64,000 nt of DNA from NCBI GenBank assembly GCA_903951425.1, contig CAJBBX010000148.1:33790-97789 (forward strand), read 5' to 3'. This document shows, in pieces, positions 52,435 to 60,454 of this stretch. Below the pieces are notes generated by a model, which was given only the letters and a program-made list of their open reading frames with translations, was not told where the DNA came from and did no database searches. This DNA is from an uncultured Chthonomonas sp. (GTDB taxonomy: Bacteria; Armatimonadota; Chthonomonadetes; Chthonomonadales; CAJBBX01). Every line of letters begins with the position of its first letter. Within the stretch, counting starts at the first letter, position 1. Made by a program: the position numbers and the translations under genes.

Positions 52435-53616
52435 ATGCAGTATGACCACGACGTGAGTGGAGGCTTGCTGCCTGGCTGGCCACACTACGACCAAGACCAG
52501 ATCGACGCGGTCACGCGGGTCCTGCAGTCCGGCAGGGTGAACTACTGGACGGGTGACGAGTCGCGCGAGTTTGAGCGCGAGTTTGCCGCCCGGTCTGGTT
52601 GCGCCTACGGCGTGGCCTTGTCCAACGGCACCGTTGCGCTGCAGTTGGCCCTCATGGCACTCAACCTCGAGCCGAGCTCTGAGGTGATCGTCACGCCCCG
52701 TTCCTTCGTCGCCTCCGCCGCCGTGGCGCTGATGGCCGGCTGCCGAACCGTCTTCGTCGACGTCGACCGCGATAGCGGCAACTTCGACCCGTCAGCTGTG
52801 GAAGCGGCTGTCACCGGCCGGACCCGGGCCATCATCGCGGTCCATCTGGCGGGCTGGCCTTGCGACATGGACAGCCTGATGTCGATCGCCGACAGGCACG
52901 GCCTGGACGTGGTCGAGGACTGCGCCCAGGCGCATGGCGCCGACATCGGTGGCCGCCCCGTGGGCTCCTTCGGCCGGATCGCGACGTGGTCCTTCTGCCA
53001 GGACAAGATCATCACGACCTGCGGCGAGGGCGGCATGCTCACGACCAATGACCGTGATGTCTGGGAGAAGTGCTGGCAGTACAAGGACCACGGGAAGAGC
53101 ATTAAGCTGGCAGCAGGCAAGCCTGTGAGCCTTCCCCATTTCCAGTATGTACACGACACACTCGGCAGCAACTATCGCATGACCGAGGTGCAGGCCGCCG
53201 TGGGCCGTGTGCAGTTGCGTCGACTGGACGAGTGGGTCGCCCGCCGCCGGCACAACGCCGGGATCCTGCTGGAGGAGCTTGGAGACGTGCGGGGCCTTCG
53301 GACGTCTGGTCCCCGGGCGGGCGTGCATCCCTCCTACTACAAGTTCTACGCCTACACTGGTCCCGGCATTGACCGCAACCGAGTCGCTTCCCGCGTGATG
53401 GAGCAGGGCATCCGGTGCTCGGCCGGTAGCTGCAGCGAGATCTACCTGGAGAAGCCGTTCCGTGACGCCGGCGTCGCCCCGGCGGAGCCGCTGCCTGTGG
53501 CTCGCGAACTCGGCGAGACCGCCCTCATGCTGCAGGTCCACCCGACGCTGGACGATGGGCATATGCGTTGCATCGCCAAGGCCGTTCGCGACGCCGTTGC
53601 TGAGGCCCGTGGCTGA
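52435..53616 (+). CDS. DegT/DnrJ/EryC1-type sugar aminotransferase
   Basis: 393 residues. WPHYDQDQIDAVTRVL, SGRVNYWTGDESREFE, VTPRSFVASAAVAL, HLAGWPCDMD and EDCAQAHGAD define a distinct DegT subgroup; the PLP lysine is Lys191 in SFCQDKI. It aminates a keto-sugar nucleotide. The ATG at 52435 is the first good start; a TAGAAT word at 52383 could be a -10 box in the 103-base gap before it. The product is unknown, and the enzyme differs clearly from the WecE type at 34388. Confidence 0.88.
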   Translation: MQYDHDVSGGLLPGWPHYDQDQIDAVTRVLQSGRVNYWTGDESREFEREFAARSGCAYGVALSNGTVALQLALMALNLEPSSEVIVTPRSFVASAAVALMAGCRTVFVDVDRDSGNFDPSAVEAAVTGRTRAIIAVHLAGWPCDMDSLMSIADRHGLDVVEDCAQAHGADIGGRPVGSFGRIATWSFCQDKIITTCGEGGMLTTNDRDVWEKCWQYKDHGKSIKLAAGKPVSLPHFQYVHDTLGSNYRMTEVQAAVGRVQLRRLDEWVARRRHNAGILLEELGDVRGLRTSGPRAGVHPSYYKFYAYTGPGIDRNRVASRVMEQGIRCSAGSCSEIYLEKPFRDAGVAPAEPLPVARELGETALMLQVHPTLDDGHMRCIAKAVRDAVAEARG

Positions 53617-54626
53617 TGGCCCGTGTCCTCGTTACCGGAGCTGCCGGCTTCATCGGCTTCCACGTCAGCAGCAAGCTCCTGGACCGGGGCGATCAGGTCA
53701 TCGGCTTCGACAACCTCAACAGCTACTACGACCCCAAGCTGAAGGCCGACCGCCTGGCCAACCTCATCGGCCGCGACGGCTTTACATTCGTCGAGGGGGA
53801 CCTGGCCGACCAGAATTCCGTAGACGCGCTTTTCGATAACCACACGCCCGCGTCCGTGATCAACCTGGCCGCGCAAGCCGGTGTTCGCTACTCGCTGGAG
53901 AACCCGCACGCCTACGTGCAGAGCAACCTGGTGGGGTTCATGAGCGTGCTGGAGGCCTGCCGCCATCGGGGCGTTGAGCACCTTGTCTATGCATCGTCCA
54001 GTTCGGTCTACGGCGCGAACCGCACCATGCCGTTCGCGGTCAACCACAACGTGGACCATCCCCTGAGCCTCTACGCGGCAAGCAAGAAGGCCAACGAACT
54101 GATGGCTCACACGTACAGCCACCTGTATGGGCTACCCACGACGGGCCTGCGGTTCTTCACCGTCTACGGTCCCTGGGGAAGGCCGGACATGGCTGCCTTC
54201 TTGTTCACTCGCGCCATCCTGGCCGGCGAGCCCATCGACCTATTCAACCAGGGGCAGATGCTCCGCGACTTCACCTATGTCGATGACATTGTCGAGGGCG
54301 TGGTGCGCGTCCTGGATCGTCCCGCGCGACCCAACCCCGCATGGTCCGGCGAGCGGCCCGAGCCCGGAACGAGCGCGGCCCCGTACCGCGTGTACAACAT
54401 CGGCAACAACCAGCCCGTGGAGCTAACCCGGTTCGTTAAGGTCCTGGAGGATGCGCTTGGCGTACCGGCCGTCCGGCGCCACTTGCCCATGCAGCCTGGG
54501 GACGTGCCCGCCACGTGGGCAGATGTCGATGCCCTCATGGCCGATGTGGGCTTCAGCCCTTCGACACCCATCGAGGTGGGCGTCAGACGGTTCGTTGAGT
54601 GGTACCGCGGGTACTACGGCGTTTAG
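53616..54626 (+). CDS. UDP-glucuronate 4-epimerase-like epimerase
   Basis: 336 residues, the length of this family. TGAAGFIGFHVSSKLLDRG, GFDNLNSYYDPKLK, NLAAQAGVRYSLENPHAYVQSN-type sequence, SSSSVYGANRTMPF, YAASKKANELMAH and RFFTVYGPWGRPDMA are the marks of UDP-GlcA/GalA 4-epimerases. It makes UDP-GalA from UDP-GlcA. The stop of the previous gene and this ATG share one base. No UDP-glucose dehydrogenase is in the window. Confidence 0.92.
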   Translation: MARVLVTGAAGFIGFHVSSKLLDRGDQVIGFDNLNSYYDPKLKADRLANLIGRDGFTFVEGDLADQNSVDALFDNHTPASVINLAAQAGVRYSLENPHAYVQSNLVGFMSVLEACRHRGVEHLVYASSSSVYGANRTMPFAVNHNVDHPLSLYAASKKANELMAHTYSHLYGLPTTGLRFFTVYGPWGRPDMAAFLFTRAILAGEPIDLFNQGQMLRDFTYVDDIVEGVVRVLDRPARPNPAWSGERPEPGTSAAPYRVYNIGNNQPVELTRFVKVLEDALGVPAVRRHLPMQPGDVPATWADVDALMADVGFSPSTPIEVGVRRFVEWYRGYYGV

Positions 54627-56032
54627 CGCCGCCCGGCATCCCGCGCCCTGGTACGACGCACGGCCGATCCCCGGAGCCGAGCGAGGCGCCGGAGCAACCT
54701 GCCGCCACGCCTGACACCGCCGCTCCCGACGCTGCGCGCCCCAAGCGCGTACAGCCCCTATCGCTGCGCGCCAACTTCTCGTGGACGCTTGCGGGGAACC
54801 TGGTCGCCTACGCGGCCAACTGGGCCATCCTCTCGGCATTGGCGAAGATGGGCACCAAGACGGCAGTCGGGCAGTACACGGACGCGCTGACCGTGGCCCA
54901 GCCCGTCATGGTGTTCGCCCAGATGGGGCTCCGCGTGGTCCAGGCCACGGATCAGAGCGGTGGGCACCGGTTCGGATCCTACGTGGCCGTTCGCATCTCG
55001 TGCTTGGCCCTGGCGCTTATGGTCTCGCTGGCGGTGGCGGTCTGGGGCCCATTCAGCCACGAGACGGCTCCGGCTCTCATGGTTCTCGCCGTGGCGCTGG
55101 TCCTGGACGGCTTCAGCGACGTGATGTACGGCCTTATGCAGCAGAAGGAGTGCATGGACCGGATCGCCGTCTCCATGATCATCCGGAACCTGCTGGCCCT
55201 TGCCGGCGTCATTGGCGTGTACTCCCTGACGCATTCGGTTGCCTGGGCGATGGCGGGCTTTGGAGTGGGGTACTTGGTCGTACTCTGCACCTACGACACC
55301 CTGTCGGCCTCGCGCCTCGTCGAGCCGGCGGAGGGCGGCGGATGGCTGGCCGCGTGGCGACCCATATGGGACCGAGCCGCCATGCGGGACATCGCTGCAA
55401 CCGGATTTCCGTTGGCGCTGATGAGCCTCTTCATCCTGCTCAACACGCGCGGGCCCCAGTTCATTGTGGGCCGCCTGCTCGGGGAAGGCGCCCTGGGGCT
55501 TTTCGCAGGGGTGGCCAGCTTGTACAATGTAGGCTACTTCGTCATCAACGCGCTGGGCGTGGCCGCCGTGCCGCGCCTGTCGCAGCACTTCGCTCGGGGC
55601 GAGGAGCGGCAGTTCCTTCGCATCGCCGTCGCACTGGCTCTGGCGGCCGGCGGAGCGGGCATGGTGATCTTCTTGACCGGCTATTTCTGGGGTCCGCACG
55701 TCCTGACGGCGCTCTTCACCGCCGAGTACCGCCAGGGCGCGCAGGCCCTGAACTGGATGCTGGCCGGCGGCGCGCTTTTCTATGTATCGACGGCCGTAGG
55801 CACTGTGGTATCGTCCACTCGGTCCTTCGCGCCGCAGACGGTCCTATCGGGCGTGGTGGCCGGCGTAGCCATGCTCGGAGCGTACCTGCTGGTGCCGCGC
55901 TACGGCATCCAGGGCGCGGCGTATGCCTCCTTCCTGACGATGGCTGTCAGGCTTCTGGGCATCAGCGCCGTGTTCGTCCTCCTGTGGCGAGGCCGTGACG
56001 TGGCTACGAGAGCGGTGGAAGGACAAGAATGA
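54599..56032 (+). CDS. Polysaccharide flippase (Wzx-like)
   Basis: 477 residues with a long polar N-terminus (about 55 residues, Pro/Ala-rich), then about 12-14 membrane helices. LRANFSWTLAGNLVAYAANWAIL-type first helix, GLFAGVASLYNVGYFVINALG and VPRYGIQGAAYASFLTMAVRLLG fit the MOP/Wzx group. It flips undecaprenyl-linked repeat units. The start at 54599 overlaps the epimerase gene by 28 bases; a later start is possible because the polar part is not conserved. Confidence 0.85.
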   Translation: MVPRVLRRLAPPGIPRPGTTHGRSPEPSEAPEQPAATPDTAAPDAARPKRVQPLSLRANFSWTLAGNLVAYAANWAILSALAKMGTKTAVGQYTDALTVAQPVMVFAQMGLRVVQATDQSGGHRFGSYVAVRISCLALALMVSLAVAVWGPFSHETAPALMVLAVALVLDGFSDVMYGLMQQKECMDRIAVSMIIRNLLALAGVIGVYSLTHSVAWAMAGFGVGYLVVLCTYDTLSASRLVEPAEGGGWLAAWRPIWDRAAMRDIAATGFPLALMSLFILLNTRGPQFIVGRLLGEGALGLFAGVASLYNVGYFVINALGVAAVPRLSQHFARGEERQFLRIAVALALAAGGAGMVIFLTGYFWGPHVLTALFTAEYRQGAQALNWMLAGGALFYVSTAVGTVVSSTRSFAPQTVLSGVVAGVAMLGAYLLVPRYGIQGAAYASFLTMAVRLLGISAVFVLLWRGRDVATRAVEGQE

Positions 56033-56805
56033 CGAACGACTCGATGACGCGCCAACCTGCCGACGCCCTGCCGGCCTTCCTGGCATCCGCCGAGAAGCTG
56101 GGCATGTGGAGCACGGCGCGGCGGCTGGGCCACTACGGCGCGGCTCTCTACGCCGACGTGCCCCTCAGGGGCAAGCGCATTCTGGACATCGGCGGAGGGA
56201 ACGGGGTCTTCAGCCTCTATGCAGCCGCGTCCGGCGCCGCCCAGGTCATCTGCCTCGAACCCGAGACCGACGGCAGCAGCACCGGAATGCGAGAGACGTT
56301 CAGCCGTGTGGCGCGTGATATCGGCGCTCCCAACGTGGAGATGCGCCCCTGCTTCATGGAGGAGTTCAGCGCGGAGCCGGGCAGTTTCGACGTCGTGCTC
56401 ATCCACAACTCCATCAACCACTTTGACGAGCCCGCGTGCATCGCATTCCAGAAGGACCCCGCCGCTCGGGCCAAGTACCTGAGCATGTTCGAGACCATCG
56501 ATCGCTGGCTGGCTCCCGGCGGGCACCTGCTGCTGGCCGACTGCTCATCGCGGGGCCTGTTTGCCGACCTGAATGTCACCAACCCGTTCGCGACATGGAT
56601 CGAGTGGCACAAGCACCAGCCGCCCGAGGCCTGGGAGGGACTGCTGAAGCAGTTGGGCTACAGCCGATGCTGCTTGCGCTGGACATCGCCGAACCAGCTC
56701 GGCGCCCTGGGCGTGGCCTTGCTGTCCAACCGCCTCGGGGCCTACCTGACCATCAGCCACTTCCGGCTCCACATGCGGAAGGCGGCGGCCGGAGCACGCG
56801 CTTGA
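56029..56805 (+). CDS. SAM-dependent methyltransferase (class I)
   Basis: 258 residues, ATGA overlap with the flippase gene. Motif I is ILDIGGGNGVFSLY, then ICLEPETDGSS, and VVLIHNSINHFDE is motif II. LAPGGHLLLADCSSRGLF is motif III. It is probably a sugar or lipid methyltransferase of the locus. Its stop overlaps the TTG start of the next gene (TTGA). Confidence 0.85.
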   Translation: MTNDSMTRQPADALPAFLASAEKLGMWSTARRLGHYGAALYADVPLRGKRILDIGGGNGVFSLYAAASGAAQVICLEPETDGSSTGMRETFSRVARDIGAPNVEMRPCFMEEFSAEPGSFDVVLIHNSINHFDEPACIAFQKDPAARAKYLSMFETIDRWLAPGGHLLLADCSSRGLFADLNVTNPFATWIEWHKHQPPEAWEGLLKQLGYSRCCLRWTSPNQLGALGVALLSNRLGAYLTISHFRLHMRKAAAGARA

Positions 56806-58118
56806 CGCAGTCCCCCGCGCGGCCTTCGAACGGTCCTAGCCCGGCGTTCAACCCGCAGGAGCGGCACGAAGCCATAGCCGGCGCCAAGGAGCGGCGTGCG
56901 CGTACCTTCCTGGTTCGGGCCATGTTCCTGGCGTTCGTCTTCTCCATTCCATTCGACATGGTTGCCATCCAGGCCGGAACAGCCCTTGCCAAGGTCATCG
57001 GCGTCGGGTTCTTCGTGGCATGCCTTCTGAACCCGCGCGAGCCGTTTGCCAAACCGCCAAAGGCGTTCTGGTTCTTCGTGGCGTACGTCGGTGTCTGGGT
57101 GATGGCGGCCGTGCCACAGGTGAACATCGAGCCCTTCCGGGTCGATGTGTTGCTACGGTTCAGCACTCTGGTCCAGTTGCTGGCCTTCGGGCTGGTTGCG
57201 ACGAACCTGATGAAGGACCACCGCCTCGCCATGCAGGCGGTCTTCTCGTTCGCCGCTGCGTCAGTGCTGATCGCGCTGCTCATGGCGGCCCAGGTCTCCG
57301 TCTTGCGCGAGGTGACGCCCATGGGCTCGCGCATGTCGTTCGGCGGCCAGAACTTCAACCACATCGCAGGCGTCTTCGGGATGTCGCTGGTCGCCATGCT
57401 GGGCCTGGCGTTCACCACTCAGGAGGCCAGCCGGCGCCGGCAGATCATCGCCGTGCCCGCCAGCGCCATGCTGGTCGTCATGACTATGGCCACGGGCTCG
57501 CGCGGAGGAGTGGTCGCCACCGCCGCGGGGCTGGCGGTCCTGCTGGTGCAGGGAGGCAGCCTCTGGCGGTGGGTCCGCTCCGCGATCGTCATGGTCGTCG
57601 CGCTTGCGTGGCTGGCCTACTCCGTGGCCGGTTCCGACATCACGCTGGGCCGTTTCCGGATGAGCGTCGTCAAGGGCGACGTTAGCCTTCGCGAGCGTAT
57701 CTACCCGGAGCAGATCGTCATGTTCTCCGAAAGCCCCCTGGTCGGGTTCGGCCCGGTGAACAACGCCCGCGAGCTCGGGAAGCGCATCCAGACCGAGGGG
57801 CGCAAGCCCATGGACGCCCACAACCTCGTCTTGCACCTCCTGACCGAGGTGGGCCTCTTCGGAGCCGTGCCCTTCCTGATCGGCCTGGGTTACTGCCTGA
57901 AGGCCGCATGGGACAATCGGCTGGGGGCGCTGGGCGTAGTGCCGCTGGCCGTCCTCTGCGCCATGCTGGCCGCCAATATGTTCGGCAACTGGGTGCCGAG
58001 GAAGCCGCTCTGGCTCGCCATCTCGCTGGCGCTGGCTCAGGCGCCGGCCGTTGTCCGGATGCGGCGCACGGCTCCTGCGGCTCCCGCGTCTCCGGCCACG
58101 CCGGCCATCACGGCCTAG
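56802..58118 (+). CDS. O-antigen polymerase/ligase-like membrane protein (second of two)
   Basis: 438 residues from a TTG at 56802 that overlaps the methyltransferase stop as TTGA. The open frame runs 122 codons further upstream, but that part is a shadow. Membrane segments start at FLVRAMFLAFVFSIPFDMVAI. SFGGQNFNHIAGVFGMSL, RMSVVKGDVSLRERIYPEQIVMF-type sequence, and DAHNLVLHLLTEVGLFG match the Wzy_C group. With 47384-48661 the locus has two such enzymes, one of which may be the polymerase and the other the ligase. Confidence 0.82.
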   Translation: MTQSPARPSNGPSPAFNPQERHEAIAGAKERRARTFLVRAMFLAFVFSIPFDMVAIQAGTALAKVIGVGFFVACLLNPREPFAKPPKAFWFFVAYVGVWVMAAVPQVNIEPFRVDVLLRFSTLVQLLAFGLVATNLMKDHRLAMQAVFSFAAASVLIALLMAAQVSVLREVTPMGSRMSFGGQNFNHIAGVFGMSLVAMLGLAFTTQEASRRRQIIAVPASAMLVVMTMATGSRGGVVATAAGLAVLLVQGGSLWRWVRSAIVMVVALAWLAYSVAGSDITLGRFRMSVVKGDVSLRERIYPEQIVMFSESPLVGFGPVNNARELGKRIQTEGRKPMDAHNLVLHLLTEVGLFGAVPFLIGLGYCLKAAWDNRLGALGVVPLAVLCAMLAANMFGNWVPRKPLWLAISLALAQAPAVVRMRRTAPAAPASPATPAITA

Positions 58119-58143
58119 GCGTCGGTTCCGTGATCTTGGAGCC

Positions 58144-59271
58144 ATGCCTGCTGTGAAGGCGCTTCTCGTCGCACCCACCCCGCCCCCCGAGGGGGGCATG
58201 GCCATTTGGACCAGGTCGGCGCTGGCCGGCCTCGGCGCGCGCGACGGCCTCGAGGTGCGGCTACTGGACACCGCCGTGCGCTGGCGGTCGGTGACCGACC
58301 TCTCCCCGGTGCGCAGGATCATCGGCGGCGCCGTGCAGGGCCTGCGCGACAATGCCCGCGTGGCCGCCGCCATCGGCGAGTACAAGCCCGACGTGGTGCA
58401 TATCGCCACCAGTGCGGGCTTCGGCGTCTTCCGTGACAGGCTGATGGCGGCAGGGGCTCGCCGCCGCGGAGTGGCCGGCGTGCTGCACTATCATTTCGGC
58501 CGCATCCCGGCGCTGGCCGAGTCCGGCGGGTGGGAGTGGCGTACGCTCTGCGCCGGGGCCAGGCTGGCGACGATGCAGATGGTGCTGGACCAGCCCTCGC
58601 GCGCTGCGCTCCAATCTGCGCTGACCCTGCCCACGGTTCGCGTACAGCCGAACATGGTCGATGCGTCGGCCCTCGGCTGCATAGCCGACGCCGCCGAGGC
58701 GCCGGCGGAGGGCGGTCGCCTCCGCATCGTCTTCGTGGGCCACGCCATCGAATCCAAGGGCGTGGCCGATCTGGTATCGGCCTGCGCCTCCCCGGCCTGT
58801 CCGGATGTGGATCTCCGCGTGGTGGGCCCCTGCGAAGCGGCCTACGAGCCCGAGCTCCGGCGCATGGCGGCGCAGAGGAGCGGGGGCGACTGGCTCACCC
58901 TCAGCGGTCGCCTTCCGCACGGCGAGGCGCTGTCCGCCATGGCGTCGGCCCATGTGGTGGCCCTGCCCAGCGCCAGCGAGGGCTTCCCCAACGTGGTCGT
59001 GGAGGCCATGGCGCTCGGGCGTTGCGTGCTGGCCACCCCGGTAGGCGCCATCCCGGAGATGCTTGCCGATGGCGCGTGCGGCGTCCTCACGCCCATCGGC
59101 GACGTGGACGCCCTGGCCCGCGCCATCGCCGCACTGGATGCCGATCGCGCCCGGCTGGCGGCTCTGGCGGCCGCCGCTCGCGGCCGCGCCGCGACGTGCT
59201 ATGATGGGCCACAGGTGCTGGATCGGCTGGTCCAGCTGTGGAGGGAAGCGACGGCGACGCGATGCATGTGA
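58144..59271 (+). CDS. Glycosyltransferase, GT4 family
   Basis: 375 residues from the ATG at 58144. VAPTPPPEGGMAIWTRSAL is the acceptor-side Gly loop; HIATSAGFGVFRDRL follows. The donor half has VFVGHAIESKGVADLVSA, HVVALPSASEGFPNVVVEAMALGRCVL-type sequence with both Glu residues of the EX7E motif, and TPVGAIPEMLADGACGVL. The frame upstream to 58051 is a shadow of the previous gene. It overlaps the next frame by a few bases. Confidence 0.9.
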   Translation: MPAVKALLVAPTPPPEGGMAIWTRSALAGLGARDGLEVRLLDTAVRWRSVTDLSPVRRIIGGAVQGLRDNARVAAAIGEYKPDVVHIATSAGFGVFRDRLMAAGARRRGVAGVLHYHFGRIPALAESGGWEWRTLCAGARLATMQMVLDQPSRAALQSALTLPTVRVQPNMVDASALGCIADAAEAPAEGGRLRIVFVGHAIESKGVADLVSACASPACPDVDLRVVGPCEAAYEPELRRMAAQRSGGDWLTLSGRLPHGEALSAMASAHVVALPSASEGFPNVVVEAMALGRCVLATPVGAIPEMLADGACGVLTPIGDVDALARAIAALDADRARLAALAAAARGRAATCYDGPQVLDRLVQLWREATATRCM

Positions 59272-60443
59272 CCTGCCTCATCGACAACCTGGGTTCGGGC
59301 GGTGCGCAGCGCCAGTTGGGCGCCGTGGCGGTGGCGTTGGCGCGGCTCGGCCATGAGGTCGACTTCGTCGCGTACCACGACGGCGGCTTCTACCGGTCGC
59401 AGTTTGAGCAGGCGGGCATCACCGTCAGGGTCGTCCAGTCGGACAACCCCTTGCGCAGAATCCTGATGGTCCGGTCGGCGCTCCGGGCAGCCGCCACGGA
59501 CGTCGTGCTGGCCTACCTGCCGCAGCCCTGCCTGTATGCGGAACTGGCGGCGTTGCCGTCGCGCCGGTGGGGTCTCGTGGTCAGCGAGCGCCTGGCCGAG
59601 CCGGGCTCCGCCTACGAGCGCCTCCCCTGGCGGCGCACGATGCACCGGGTAGCGGACGCCGTCGTGAGCAACAGTCACTGCAACCGGCTGATGATCGAGG
59701 CCGCCGTGCCGTCGCTCAAGGGCCGCGTGGTGACGATCTATAACCTGATCGACCTGGAGCGCTTCAGCCCCGCAGCCGAGCCGCAAGCTTCGGAGGGCCG
59801 GCTCGTGCTGACAGGCGTGGGTTCCTATCAGCCCCGGAAGAACCCGGTGAGGCTTGTTTCGGCCATGGGTCTGGCCATGCAGCGCGATCCGCGGTGCGAC
59901 CTCGCGCTCCGGTGGCGCGGCGGGCAGGTCGATACCGCCGGCGGACAGGCCGTTCGCGCGGAGATGCAGGCCGAGGCCGAACGCCTGGGCATCACCGACA
60001 GGGTCGACGCCGGCGGCGAGTGTCAGGACGTTGCCGGCCTCTACCGCAGCAGTGACGCGGTCATCCTGCCCTCCCTCTACGAGGGTATCCCCAACGTGGT
60101 TTGCGAGGGCATGGCTTGCGGCGTTCCGGTCCTCGCCAGCGACGTGGCGGATGCGGGCAACCTGGTGCAGCACGGCCGAACGGGCTTCCTGTTCGATCCA
60201 CACACGGTCGAGAGCATGGCGGAGGGCCTTGCCCGTTTCGCCTCCATGCCCGCCGCCGACCGGCTCGCCATGGGTCGCGAGGGCCGTCGCCACGCCGAGG
60301 AGGTGCATGACCCGCGCCGCATCCTGTCGGCCTATGAGTCGGTCCTGGCCGATGCTGCAGCCCGTCGGCCCGTCTCCACGGCCCACTGGGTGCCGGGTGT
60401 GCCGGAGTCTGCGGTTCGTACAGCCATGGCGCGGACCGCCTAG
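59262..60443 (+). CDS. Glycosyltransferase, GT4 family, last gene of the locus
   Basis: 393 residues from the ATG at 59262 (MHVTCLIDNLGSGGAQRQLG). Acceptor side: VVSERLAEPGSAYERLPWRR. Donor side: VGSYQPRKNPVRLV, VILPSLYEGIPNVVCEGMACGVPVLAS-type sequence with the EX7E glutamates, and GNLVQHGRTGFLF. An upstream in-frame start at 59238 adds eight residues. It is followed after 11 bases by uvrC. Confidence 0.9.
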   Translation: MHVTCLIDNLGSGGAQRQLGAVAVALARLGHEVDFVAYHDGGFYRSQFEQAGITVRVVQSDNPLRRILMVRSALRAAATDVVLAYLPQPCLYAELAALPSRRWGLVVSERLAEPGSAYERLPWRRTMHRVADAVVSNSHCNRLMIEAAVPSLKGRVVTIYNLIDLERFSPAAEPQASEGRLVLTGVGSYQPRKNPVRLVSAMGLAMQRDPRCDLALRWRGGQVDTAGGQAVRAEMQAEAERLGITDRVDAGGECQDVAGLYRSSDAVILPSLYEGIPNVVCEGMACGVPVLASDVADAGNLVQHGRTGFLFDPHTVESMAEGLARFASMPAADRLAMGREGRRHAEEVHDPRRILSAYESVLADAAARRPVSTAHWVPGVPESAVRTAMARTA

Positions 60444-60454
60444 CCCGCCGGGAC

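Noticed and set aside
56436..56801. Upstream extension of the second ligase-like frame
   Set aside because: It overlaps a clear methyltransferase gene in another frame and has Arg/Pro-rich shadow composition; the TTGA overlap gives a better start.
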